This document shows, piece by piece, positions 12,591-19,318 of a DNA stretch of 21,207 bases. The stretch comes from Candidatus Woesearchaeota archaeon (GTDB lineage Archaea; Nanobdellota; Nanobdellia; SCGC-AAA011-G17; GW2011-AR20). Each line of letters begins with the position of its first letter. Within the stretch, counting starts at the first letter, position 1. The stretch lies in the NCBI GenBank assembly GCA_018302885.1, contig JAGVZC010000017.1, positions 1 through 21,207 of the forward strand, given 5' to 3'. The notes beneath the pieces are model-generated. The model worked only from the letters and a program-made list of their open reading frames with translations, was not told where the DNA came from and searched no databases. A program made the position numbers and the translations under genes.

Positions 12591-12674
12591 GCAGAGGTGG
12601 CGGAACTGGTAGACGCACTAGTCTCGAAAACTAGTGTCCTTTTGGACATGCAGGTTCAAATCCTGTCCTCTGCG
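12591..12674 (+). tRNA. tRNA-Ser (anticodon CGA)
   Basis: A class II tRNA of 84 nt. The acceptor stem is GCAGAGG/CCTCTGC, the anticodon stem CTAGT/ACTAG with loop CTCGAAA (anticodon CGA). The variable arm is TGTCCTTTTGGACAT. The T arm is GCAGG-TTCAAAT-CCTGT, and discriminator G is typical of archaeal tRNA-Ser. There is no intron and no encoded CCA. Confidence 0.93.
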
Positions 12675-12675
12675 C

Positions 12676-13053
12676 TTAAACTTTCAATAAATTTCTTTTA
12701 AACAAAAAAGCAGTCCCTACACCAGAAATGAATGTTAACACTGTATTTATCCCAACAGTTTTAATCGGATGAGGGGTGTATGTAAAATAGTGCAATACAA
12801 AAGTTATTATTAATGCAATCAAAGTTGGAATTATTCCTGCTGCAAAATAAAATTTCACCCCTTCCTTATATTTATCTGATATTTTTTGAAGAAGCCTTCC
12901 TGTAAATCCTGAGAATATGAATCTAAAAATCATTTCCTTCAATGCTGCCAGAATTGTGAGTATTATTGCTCCATTAAGATTTATTATGAAAGTTATTACA
13001 CCAAAACCAATGATTGATATCAATGCCACTTTGTAATTGAATAATTTATTCAT
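12676..13053 (-). CDS. Small polytopic membrane protein, 125 aa, secFD operon
   Basis: Four hydrophobic segments are visible: about 8-28 (VALISIIGFGVITFIINLNG), 29-50 with interrupted hydrophobicity, 69-90 (FYFAAGIIPTLIALIITFVLHY) and 99-117. A basic, polar segment (RLLQKISDKYKEGVK) lies in the middle. The ATG lies 8 nt inside the secD 3' end, so the two are translationally coupled. The gene is the last of the eL41-secFD operon and almost touches the tRNA-Ser gene (3' ends 2 nt apart, opposite strands). I recognise no family. The position suggests an accessory to the translocon or an unrelated membrane protein. Confidence 0.75.
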   Translation of the reverse strand: MNKLFNYKVALISIIGFGVITFIINLNGAIILTILAALKEMIFRFIFSGFTGRLLQKISDKYKEGVKFYFAAGIIPTLIALIITFVLHYFTYTPHPIKTVGINTVLTFISGVGTAFLFKRNLLKV

Positions 13054-14581
13054 TCAGTAACACCTTAATTATGTGAGCATACGCGGGCCTTGTAACAAAT
13101 ACACCAATTGTAACACCAATGATTGTGGATAATGCAAATCCTTTCAGCAATCCAACACCAGCCATCAATAATGGAATCATTGATACTACAGCAGTCAGAT
13201 AAGCTATAAAAATTATAAAGAATGCCTTCTTGTAACGCTCCCTCCAATTCATAGATTCCTTGCTTAGAATTTCATCAGTTATAACAATCTGGTCATCAAC
13301 TCCAGTTCCGACTGCAGCTATTATCCCTGCTATTGCAGCCAAATCAAGATTATATTTCATCATTGTCAATATTCCAAGAGTGATTAATGCTTCTGACAAA
13401 CTTATGAAAATCATAGGCAATGAAATTTTTAATTTTCTGTATCTAATGAATATAACAACTGCAACTGCAAGTATTGCAAACAATGCTGCTGTCAAGGCAT
13501 TCTTTTCAAAAGTAGAACCCAATGTCGGGCTTATTGAATCAAGCTTGACAATTTCCAATGATGTTGGAAGGGCACCTGTAATAAGCACGGTCTGCAATTT
13601 TTTCATTTTGTCATTTGCATCTTCCAATGCTTCTTCCTGCGTAGCACCAACCCCAGGACCAGAGATTACAATGTCCCTTGCTGCTTTTCCCTTCAAATCT
13701 GCAGCTATGTTTAAGCTGTCAACAGAATTATTATCAAGATACAAATCAAGCGGCTTTTCTAAATATTGATAACCCTGCTCTGAGACATTAACATCCATAT
13801 TTCTTGTTACATCTGCCTGCCTTTCTGCTGCTGCTTCCGATAATTTTATCTGGAATTCAAACTGGCACTGGTATCCTCCCTGAACTTCATTACATGATCT
13901 TATTCCAGAACAAGTTCCATCATTCCTGCATACAAAAGTAACATCCTTTTCTCCGCCATTAAAGACAATTTCGTCTCCTATCTTTGCCTCAAACTTTCCC
14001 TGCTTTCCAATCAACTCCTTTACTTCATCTTTTGTTGCACCTGCCAATTCCACAATTATGTACTTATTGCCCTCAAAGTCCGATGCTCTCTTAAGAATTA
14101 ACTGCTTAATACCATAGACATTAAGCCTGTTCTCCATGGTATCCACCAAATCCTGATACTGCTGCTCTGTCAATTTTTCTGTAGGGCTTATCAATGCCCT
14201 TGTCCCGCCCTGAAGCTCAAGACCTCTCAGAATATTATTTGAAGCTGGCTTGTCAACAGTTATTCCAACATTTTGATTAAGCAAAGTGTAAGTTCTTCTG
14301 TCTGTTGTTATGACTAATTTTTCCTCATTGGCTTCAATTGCCCTTGAGTAATCATCCAGCGAACTTATTTTCTGTGAATTAATCTCAAGAATCCTTTCAT
14401 ATGATGTTGGCTGAGCATTCTGCGGAACTGTCATGCCTGCAAACGCTGCAGATGAATTTGTCTCTACTGACCTTATTGCAACACCTTCTTTATCTGATAC
14501 CGGATGGATTGCAAGGAGAGAGATTAGAATAAACAATACCAGAATAAAAATCCTCATTGTGAATAAATTTTTTATTTTCAT
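13046..14581 (-). CDS. secD: Preprotein translocase subunit SecD, 511 aa
   Basis: SecD and SecF form the RND-type membrane partner of the Sec channel and help pull proteins through, driven by ion gradient. A first membrane helix (about 9-26) is followed by a stretch (GVAIRSVETNSSAAFAGM ... RILEINSQKISSLDDYSRAI, about 33-84) that looks like a PDZ module. The SecD signature GLELQGGTRALI follows, then the external P1-type domain with a four-cysteine insertion. The last third has five helices, with the conserved AAVGTGVDDQIVITDEI in the bundle and ARPAYAHI-like end (VTRPAYAHIIKVL). It follows secF with a 4-nt ATGA-type overlap (14578-14581). Confidence 0.93.
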   Translation of the reverse strand: MKIKNLFTMRIFILVLFILISLLAIHPVSDKEGVAIRSVETNSSAAFAGMTVPQNAQPTSYERILEINSQKISSLDDYSRAIEANEEKLVITTDRRTYTLLNQNVGITVDKPASNNILRGLELQGGTRALISPTEKLTEQQYQDLVDTMENRLNVYGIKQLILKRASDFEGNKYIIVELAGATKDEVKELIGKQGKFEAKIGDEIVFNGGEKDVTFVCRNDGTCSGIRSCNEVQGGYQCQFEFQIKLSEAAAERQADVTRNMDVNVSEQGYQYLEKPLDLYLDNNSVDSLNIAADLKGKAARDIVISGPGVGATQEEALEDANDKMKKLQTVLITGALPTSLEIVKLDSISPTLGSTFEKNALTAALFAILAVAVVIFIRYRKLKISLPMIFISLSEALITLGILTMMKYNLDLAAIAGIIAAVGTGVDDQIVITDEILSKESMNWRERYKKAFFIIFIAYLTAVVSMIPLLMAGVGLLKGFALSTIIGVTIGVFVTRPAYAHIIKVLLNE

Positions 14582-15417
14582 TTTTTCTTCTTAATATACC
14601 ACAACAATATTGAAGCATTTCCAAGATAAGTTGATATTATATCAATTATCAACGCTATGAATATTATCAGGAATATCTCCTTCAAGACAGATGCTGCGGA
14701 AAACAAATAACCTACAAATACAGCAGATATGGATGTTATTGTCATTGTCAAACCTGTTTTAATTGACTGCCCCAACCTTTCATACAATGTTCCTATTTTT
14801 CTTTTCAGCAATTTGGTTGTCAATAAAATATCTGTATCTATTGAATAGCCTATTACAAGAAGAAAAGCTGTTATTCCTCCTGCGGATATCTGAAAACCAA
14901 ACAAAGAGATTATAGCCAATGTAACTATTATATCTGTAATTGCTGCCAATATAACGGCCAATGAAGGTATAAAAGTCCTGAATGTTACTGCAACAACCAG
15001 GGCCATCAGAATAAATGCAAAAACCAAAACCATGATTAATTGCTTATAAAAAGATTCAGAAAATGTTGCTGAATAAGATTCTGCAGAATACTGTTCATCA
15101 GCAAATTCCACTTTTTCCCTCAATGTCCCCTTTATCTGCTCTTCCTCAACATCAGAAGATTCAATTATCAATCCAATATTTTTTCTTGTTGACAAATCTG
15201 TCAATACCCTTACATTAATATCATCATATCTTGAATTAAGGAAGGATGAAATCTCTTCTTCATTTAGCCCTTCCTTTTCTATTGTCATTGAAATTCCACC
15301 CTTTAGCGAGACATCCCTTTCAATGACGCTTCCTGTCCTTCTTAATGCTAATAATATCAAAGGTATAAGAAGCAATTTCTTGTAATTCTTATCATAAATT
15401 TTCTCTAAATTCATCAA
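14578..15417 (-). CDS. secF: Preprotein translocase subunit SecF, 279 aa
   Basis: This is the partner of SecD. The first helix is marked by LLLIPLILLAL (15-25), the SecF motif RDVSLKGGISMTIE follows (about 34-47), then a small external domain to about residue 125. Five membrane helices close the protein, with the signature FLLVIGYSIDTDILLTTKLLKR (about 183-205) carrying conserved acidic residues, followed by GLTMTITSISAVFVGYLFS. The secF-secD order is the archaeal arrangement. It starts 21 nt after the kinase gene and overlaps secD by 4 nt. Confidence 0.93.
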   Translation of the reverse strand: MMNLEKIYDKNYKKLLLIPLILLALRRTGSVIERDVSLKGGISMTIEKEGLNEEEISSFLNSRYDDINVRVLTDLSTRKNIGLIIESSDVEEEQIKGTLREKVEFADEQYSAESYSATFSESFYKQLIMVLVFAFILMALVVAVTFRTFIPSLAVILAAITDIIVTLAIISLFGFQISAGGITAFLLVIGYSIDTDILLTTKLLKRKIGTLYERLGQSIKTGLTMTITSISAVFVGYLFSAASVLKEIFLIIFIALIIDIISTYLGNASILLWYIKKKK

Positions 15418-15438
15418 AATTTAATTAAATTAGATGAT

Positions 15439-15885
15439 TTAAAAGGTTTTCTTCTTAGAAGTATCAATAATCTTTACTTTGTGCCCCTTGTCCAATGCCT
15501 CTACAAGACAAACATCAAATATTTCACAATCAAGATTTGTTCGTATCTTTTCCATTGAATATTTTCTCTTTTGAAGTCTTTTCTTCAGCTTTTTTATGTC
15601 ACACTTAGTGACTATGCACAAATCCACATATTTTGGATTAAGATAATGGCTCAAATGCGAATCAAGAACGACATTCCTGTTTTTCCTGACAAATTTTATC
15701 AAAAAATTATTTAATTCATTTACATCAACCACATAACTCTTGTCTTTTTTATTGTAATAAGAATATAATTTATTTTCTCTGATCAGTTCATTCACATCAA
15801 CATATTCCAGTTTTTTTTCCTTTGCTATTTTCTTTGCTGTTGCTGTCTTTCCTGTACCCACAGAACCCGTTACAATTATTACCAT
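15439..15885 (-). CDS. AK6/Fap7-like NMP kinase, ribosome biogenesis, 148 aa
   Basis: AK6/Fap7/hCINAP proteins are adenylate-kinase-like ATPases that, in eukaryotes and archaea, act in late small-subunit maturation with uS11. Visible motifs are the P-loop GSVGTGKTATAK (7-18) and a following VDVNELI. The family's VLDSHLSHYL (about 75-84; usually DGHLSHY) is present, as is the lid-like RLQKRKYSMEKIRTNLDCEIFDVCLVEA (usually RL..RGY...KI.ENLEAEIF..C). The length fits. It follows the DUF357 gene by 1 nt, in an operon that opens with eL41. The link to ribosome assembly is known for the family and fits this context. Confidence 0.87.
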   Translation of the reverse strand: MVIIVTGSVGTGKTATAKKIAKEKKLEYVDVNELIRENKLYSYYNKKDKSYVVDVNELNNFLIKFVRKNRNVVLDSHLSHYLNPKYVDLCIVTKCDIKKLKKRLQKRKYSMEKIRTNLDCEIFDVCLVEALDKGHKVKIIDTSKKKTF

Positions 15886-15886
15886 C

Positions 15887-16168
15887 TTAATTTACAGTGA
15901 ACAAAGCTGAATCATGAACATCAAATATTCCCAATGAAGCTCCGCAGTCAAGCCATCCATGCGCATAGTTCAATGCTGCAAATGCATTAACAAAATCTTT
16001 CTTGTTATAAAAATGCTCCGCATCACTCAGATAATTCTCAACCATCTCGATTATCTTGCTTCTTGCATTGCTAACATCTATTTTTTCCTTAGAATTTTTT
16101 GCCTTTTTCAGGGCTTTTTTTGTAACATCAAAATATTTGAGAATTTTTTCTTCAGTTACTAAACTCAT
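15887..16168 (-). CDS. DUF357 family protein, 93 aa
   Basis: An all-helical small archaeal protein. The conserved end SDAEHFYNKKDFVNAFAALN followed by YAHGWLDCGASLGIFDV is characteristic of DUF357 (typically DA..F...GD...A..A..YA.GWLDAG..LG). Its function is unknown. The ATG overlaps the eL41 stop (ATGA, 16165-16168), and the AK6-like gene follows after 1 nt. This neighbourhood hints at a ribosome-related role, which is inference. Confidence 0.85.
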   Translation of the reverse strand: MSLVTEEKILKYFDVTKKALKKAKNSKEKIDVSNARSKIIEMVENYLSDAEHFYNKKDFVNAFAALNYAHGWLDCGASLGIFDVHDSALFTVN

Positions 16169-16272
16169 TTCTTCCTCAATTTTCTCTTCTTTTTTTCTTT
16201 CCTCATTTTCTTACGCTGCCATTTCCATCTCATCTGACCTTTTTTCTTCCAACGTCTTGAGCTTCTTTTCAT
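16165..16272 (-). CDS. rpl41e: Ribosomal protein eL41, 35 aa
   Basis: eL41 is the smallest ribosomal protein, a single basic helix at the subunit interface. The second half of this peptide, MRWKWQRKKMRKEKKKRKLR, follows the archaeal/eukaryotic eL41 pattern (MR.KW..KRMRRLKRKRRKMR..). The first 13 residues (MKRSSRRWKKKGQ) are an extension. The longer start at 16272 is preferred because a GATTTAAAAATAC TATA box lies about 26 nt upstream (16297-16309), giving a leaderless mRNA. A start at the internal ATG (16231-16233) would give the classical short form. The stop overlaps the DUF357 start. It heads the operon that runs to secD. Genes this small are commonly missed. Confidence 0.78.
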   Translation of the reverse strand: MKRSSRRWKKKGQMRWKWQRKKMRKEKKKRKLRKK

Positions 16273-16296
16273 TTTATATTTAAGTTTAATGTTGTA

Positions 16297-16309
16297 TTTT
16301 TAAATCTTT
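16297..16309 (-). promoter_or_regulatory. TATA box of the eL41-secFD operon
   Basis: On the minus strand GATTTAAAAATAC precedes ATG 16272 by about 26-30 nt. No other promoter is evident before the closely spaced downstream genes. Confidence 0.5.
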
Positions 16310-16318
16310 CTTATAGGT

Positions 16319-17563
16319 TTATACAAGATTAATTATGGAATAAACCATCATTAAAATTGAAGTCAACAACCCCAACAAAGCTATAACTGAAAACTTGCCT
16401 ATGCTTAAAAATCTTATCTTAAATTTGACCCTGTCAGGATTTATTCTGTACCTTAAAATCAGCAATGAGGCATTGACAAATGCAAATGTCAGGAAGATGG
16501 ATATGTTTGTTATATTTGCAACAATCTCTATATTCTCGAAGAAGACAAATACCAAAGAGATAATCCCTATCAGGAATATAGCCAGCCAAGGAGTTCTTGT
16601 TCTTGGATGAACCTCACCAAATTTTTTAGGTATTGCATTCTGCTCAGCCAAACCATAAGTCAGCCTAGATGATGTTACCAGAGAAAGCAAAACAGTATTC
16701 ATTGTGGAAAACAAAGCAATTATGGCCAACACAAAAAATGCTATATTGCCGAGATTACCCAAAGACACTGAAGCAGCCTCTGCCAATGGCGCTTTTGAAA
16801 TCGATAATTTCTCATAAGAAAGCATTGAAACTGCAGATATTGCAACAAGAACATACAAAACAGTTGTTATAAATATTGAAAGCAACAGGGCCTTTGGAAT
16901 ATTCTTATTTGGATTTTTTGTCTCTTCTGACAACTTAACCACAGACTCAAAACCTATGAATGCAAAGAAAACCAAGGCGGTTGCCTTCAACACTCCTGAA
17001 AAACCATTTTCAAAGGCCAGAAGATTTGTTGAGCCTATATGATTAATTCCCAAAATAATTATTATCAACAAACCAATAAGCTCTACAACTGTTGATATCC
17101 ATGTCATGGTCATGGAAAATTTTATTCCTAAAAAATTCACCAATGACAACAAGATTATCAAAGATATGGCAATGAATAATACTGAAAGACCAGTCATAGC
17201 GTTAAGGTAATTTGCAAAACCTATGGAAACTGTTGCAGCTGCAAATATTCCAGTAAAAACAACAAGGATCCCTATCAGAGTTGCTATTGTCTTGTTGAAT
17301 ACTTTTTTTGTATATTCGTATTCTGTTGAATCACTTTTGAATATAGAGGACAATTCAGCATAGCTCAACCCTGTAAATATTGACATTACCGCCGCCAGTA
17401 CAAATGAAAGCCATAATGTATTTCCTGCATATCCTGATGCAACCCCAATCAAAGCGTAAATTCCAGCTCCGAGAATTATACCAACACCACAGACAGTTAC
17501 ATCTAACAGGGATAAAGATCTCTTAAGCTTCACCACTTTTATATCTTTATGATGGAAACCCAT
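16319..17563 (-). CDS. APC-family amino acid permease, 414 aa
   Basis: A secondary transporter of the amino acid-polyamine-organocation superfamily with about eleven or twelve membrane helices. The unwound helix 1 motif is visible at about residues 25-41 (CGVGIILGAGIYALIGV), where the substrate carboxylate binds. Further hallmarks are SFVLAAVMSIFTGLSYAELSS in helix 2, FFAFIGFESVVKLSEETKNPNKNIPKA in helix 6 and its following loop, and SRLTYGLAEQNAIPKKFGEVHPRTRTPW after helix 8. The short cytosolic N-terminus is basic. A TTTTATAAAC box about 26 nt upstream (17585-17594) supports a leaderless start. The substrate cannot be assigned; uptake of amino acids would suit an organism with limited biosynthesis. 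Confidence 0.9.
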   Translation of the reverse strand: MGFHHKDIKVVKLKRSLSLLDVTVCGVGIILGAGIYALIGVASGYAGNTLWLSFVLAAVMSIFTGLSYAELSSIFKSDSTEYEYTKKVFNKTIATLIGILVVFTGIFAAATVSIGFANYLNAMTGLSVLFIAISLIILLSLVNFLGIKFSMTMTWISTVVELIGLLIIIILGINHIGSTNLLAFENGFSGVLKATALVFFAFIGFESVVKLSEETKNPNKNIPKALLLSIFITTVLYVLVAISAVSMLSYEKLSISKAPLAEAASVSLGNLGNIAFFVLAIIALFSTMNTVLLSLVTSSRLTYGLAEQNAIPKKFGEVHPRTRTPWLAIFLIGIISLVFVFFENIEIVANITNISIFLTFAFVNASLLILRYRINPDRVKFKIRFLSIGKFSVIALLGLLTSILMMVYSIINLV

Positions 17564-17605
17564 ACTAATTTCAGATATTTTTAGTTTATAAAATTATCTT
17601 AGAAA

Positions 17606-17761
17606 TTATTTTCTTTTTTTCTTTTTTGATTTACTTTTGCTAAATTTTTTATATTTTATAATTTTCTTAATTTTAGAAGCCTTACTCTTTTTACTCTTAC
17701 TTCTTGGTTTTTTCCTGTGCTTTCCTGAAGTTTTGCCTTTCTTCTTAATTTTTTTTACCAT
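17606..17761 (-). CDS. Lysine-rich 51-aa protein, histone-tail-like (hypothetical)
   Basis: The frame from ATG 17761 to TAA 17606-17608 encodes 51 residues, more than half of them lysine or arginine, with serines, a few glycines and almost no acidic residues. It begins MVKKIKKKGKTSGKHRKKPR and ends KSKSKKKKRK. There is no membrane segment or fold that I can see. The protein is probably disordered and binds nucleic acid, either DNA or ribosomal RNA. It lies directly downstream of the putative structured RNA gene on the same strand, 9 nt or so from the end of that RNA's closing helix region, and may be co-transcribed with it. Part of the lysine excess reflects AT-rich codons (AAA), so a chance frame remains possible. 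Confidence 0.5.
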   Translation of the reverse strand: MVKKIKKKGKTSGKHRKKPRSKSKKSKASKIKKIIKYKKFSKSKSKKKKRK

Positions 17762-17769
17762 TTTAACAA

Positions 17770-18008
17770 TTAAATTAAAGCTGACTTCTGGACTCGGTGA
17801 AAAAGTGCCTCAAACAAAACCAATATCAATCTTAACCTTTTTGATTTGTTTTAAAGGTTATCTCCTTCGCCCTACAAACGAAAGCTTAACAGGCACAGGT
17901 TTCGTAAGGTGAGTTATAGTCCAGACACCCTATTAATGGCGCGTACCTGACAGAGGCCTTTGCAGTGGCATCCTTTCCAGGACAACCGAACTGTCCTTGT
18001 CAGCCTTT
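17770..18008 (-). ncRNA. Putative structured non-coding RNA, about 240 nt, unidentified
   Basis: No coding frame fits this stretch, and it is markedly less AT-rich than normal intergenic DNA here. A minus-strand TATA box (18028-18036) would start transcription near 18005-18008. The two ends pair: 17999-18007 (AAGGCUGAC) with 17777-17785 (GUCAGCUUU), 9 bp with one G-U. Inside are hairpin AGGACA/UGUCCU (17979-17997, loop GUUCGGU), a 7-bp long-range helix CUGGACU/AGUCCAG (17918-17924 with 17788-17794), ACGAAA/UUUCGU (17900-17905 with 17878-17883) and AACCUUU-type 8-bp hairpin (17833-17860). Candidates are RNase P RNA or another housekeeping RNA, but I could not find the RNase P CR-I or SRP helix-8 consensus, so the identity is left open. 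Confidence 0.6.
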
Positions 18009-18027
18009 TTGGGAGTATGTTAATAAC

Positions 18028-18036
18028 TATATAAAT
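18028..18036 (-). promoter_or_regulatory. TATA box of the putative non-coding RNA
   Basis: On the minus strand AAATTTATATAG lies about 25 nt upstream of the first base of the RNA's closing helix and downstream of the purA stop. Confidence 0.55.
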
Positions 18037-18063
18037 TTGTTTAACCACTTAAAAGTTATTTCC

Positions 18064-19317
18064 TCATTCAAAACATTCAACTGTCTGATCTCTTCTTTGT
18101 CCAACACCAACCCTCACCACAGAAACTTTAAGATAATCCTCTATGAATTTAATGTAGTTTATTGCATTTTCAGGAAGGTCTTCCTGATTTCTTGAATCTG
18201 TTATATCTTTATTCCAACCAGAAAGTTCCTTATATATTGGAATATATTCATGCATTCTAGACGGTGAAAAATCATCAAATTCTATTTCTTTTCCATTTAA
18301 CTCATAACCAACACACACTTTTATTGTTTCTTCTTCATCCAAAACATCAAGTTTTGTTAATGATATCTCATTAATGCCGTTTGTCATTACTGAATATTTT
18401 GCAGCAAACAAATCAAGCCATCCACACCTTCTAGGTCTTCCAGTTGTCGTTCCAAATTCCCCTCCTTTTTTTCTAAGCTTTTCTCCTAGTTTATTCTCCT
18501 GTTCCGTTGGAAATGGGCCGTTGCCAACTCTTGTAGTATATGCCTTCATTATTCCAATTATATGATCAAATGGAATATAAACACCCGTACCTGCAAATGC
18601 ACCACCTATTGTAGGATTTGAACTTGTAACAAAAGGATATGTTCCATGATCAATGTCAAGAAGAGTGCCCTGTGCGCCCTCATATAACAAACTGCCGATA
18701 TGTTTCAATATCAAGCTCCCTATGTTTGGCTGAATAAAAGGAGTAATTTTTTCTGCTGCTTCCGGCAATCCTTCCATAACTTCTTCCAATGATAATGCAG
18801 GAGAACCATTACAATTTAAAATAGGATTAACAACTTCTAAATTTTTCATTACTTTTTCTTCCAAGCCTTTTGAATCAGATAAATCGCACATCCTTATTCC
18901 TGTTCTTTCTATCTTATCTTTATATGTGGGACCTATCCCCCTCCCAGTAGTTCCCACTTTTTTTCCAGTTGCTTCATCAAGCCTTACATGGTATAACAGT
19001 GTTACATGAGTTTTTTCAGAAATTCTAAGATTTTCCGGAGTGACTTTTATCCCATTATTTTCCAAATCATTTATTTCTTTTAAAAGATTAAACGGATTAA
19101 CAACAACGTTATTGCCGATAATGTTTAATTTTCCTCTTAATATGCCTGAAGGAATTAAATGAAGAGCATACTTTTTATCTCCAATTACAACTGTATGTCC
19201 TGCATTTCCCCCGCCCTGATATCTCACTACAACATCATGCTGTTCTGACAGAATATCAACATCCTTTCCCTTTCCCTCGTCTCCCCACTGCATTCCGATT
19301 AGAATTGTATTTGGCAT
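18064..19317 (-). CDS. purA: Adenylosuccinate synthetase, 417 aa
   Basis: This enzyme joins IMP and aspartate with GTP hydrolysis, the first step from IMP to AMP. The signature WGDEGKGKDVD (11-21) contains the catalytic D13, and GGGNAGHTV (35-43) the catalytic H41. NVVVNPFNLLKEI, GTTGRGIGPTYKDK, EGAQGTLLDIDHGTYPFVTSSNP and EFGTTTGRPRRCGWLDL are the conserved IMP, aspartate and GTP-site segments in normal order. The C-terminus VGVGQRRDQTV replaces the common VGPDR..T. The length is normal for archaea. It starts 1 nt after the upstream IMP-dehydrogenase-like gene ends, so both are in one operon. Adenylosuccinate lyase is not in the window. Confidence 0.95.
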   Translation of the reverse strand: MPNTILIGMQWGDEGKGKDVDILSEQHDVVVRYQGGGNAGHTVVIGDKKYALHLIPSGILRGKLNIIGNNVVVNPFNLLKEINDLENNGIKVTPENLRISEKTHVTLLYHVRLDEATGKKVGTTGRGIGPTYKDKIERTGIRMCDLSDSKGLEEKVMKNLEVVNPILNCNGSPALSLEEVMEGLPEAAEKITPFIQPNIGSLILKHIGSLLYEGAQGTLLDIDHGTYPFVTSSNPTIGGAFAGTGVYIPFDHIIGIMKAYTTRVGNGPFPTEQENKLGEKLRKKGGEFGTTTGRPRRCGWLDLFAAKYSVMTNGINEISLTKLDVLDEEETIKVCVGYELNGKEIEFDDFSPSRMHEYIPIYKELSGWNKDITDSRNQEDLPENAINYIKFIEDYLKVSVVRVGVGQRRDQTVECFE

Positions 19318-19318
19318 T

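Noticed and set aside
13260..13769. Plus-strand frame of 169 codons inside secD
   Set aside because: It is antisense to SecD, whose reading is well supported. The composition is that of a shadow frame.
17770..18008. tmRNA, suggested by the plus-strand start GCTGACTTCTGGACTCGG
   Set aside because: It resembles a bacterial tmRNA 5' end, but there is no tag reading frame or matching T-arm end. Archaea lack tmRNA, and the promoter lies on the other strand.
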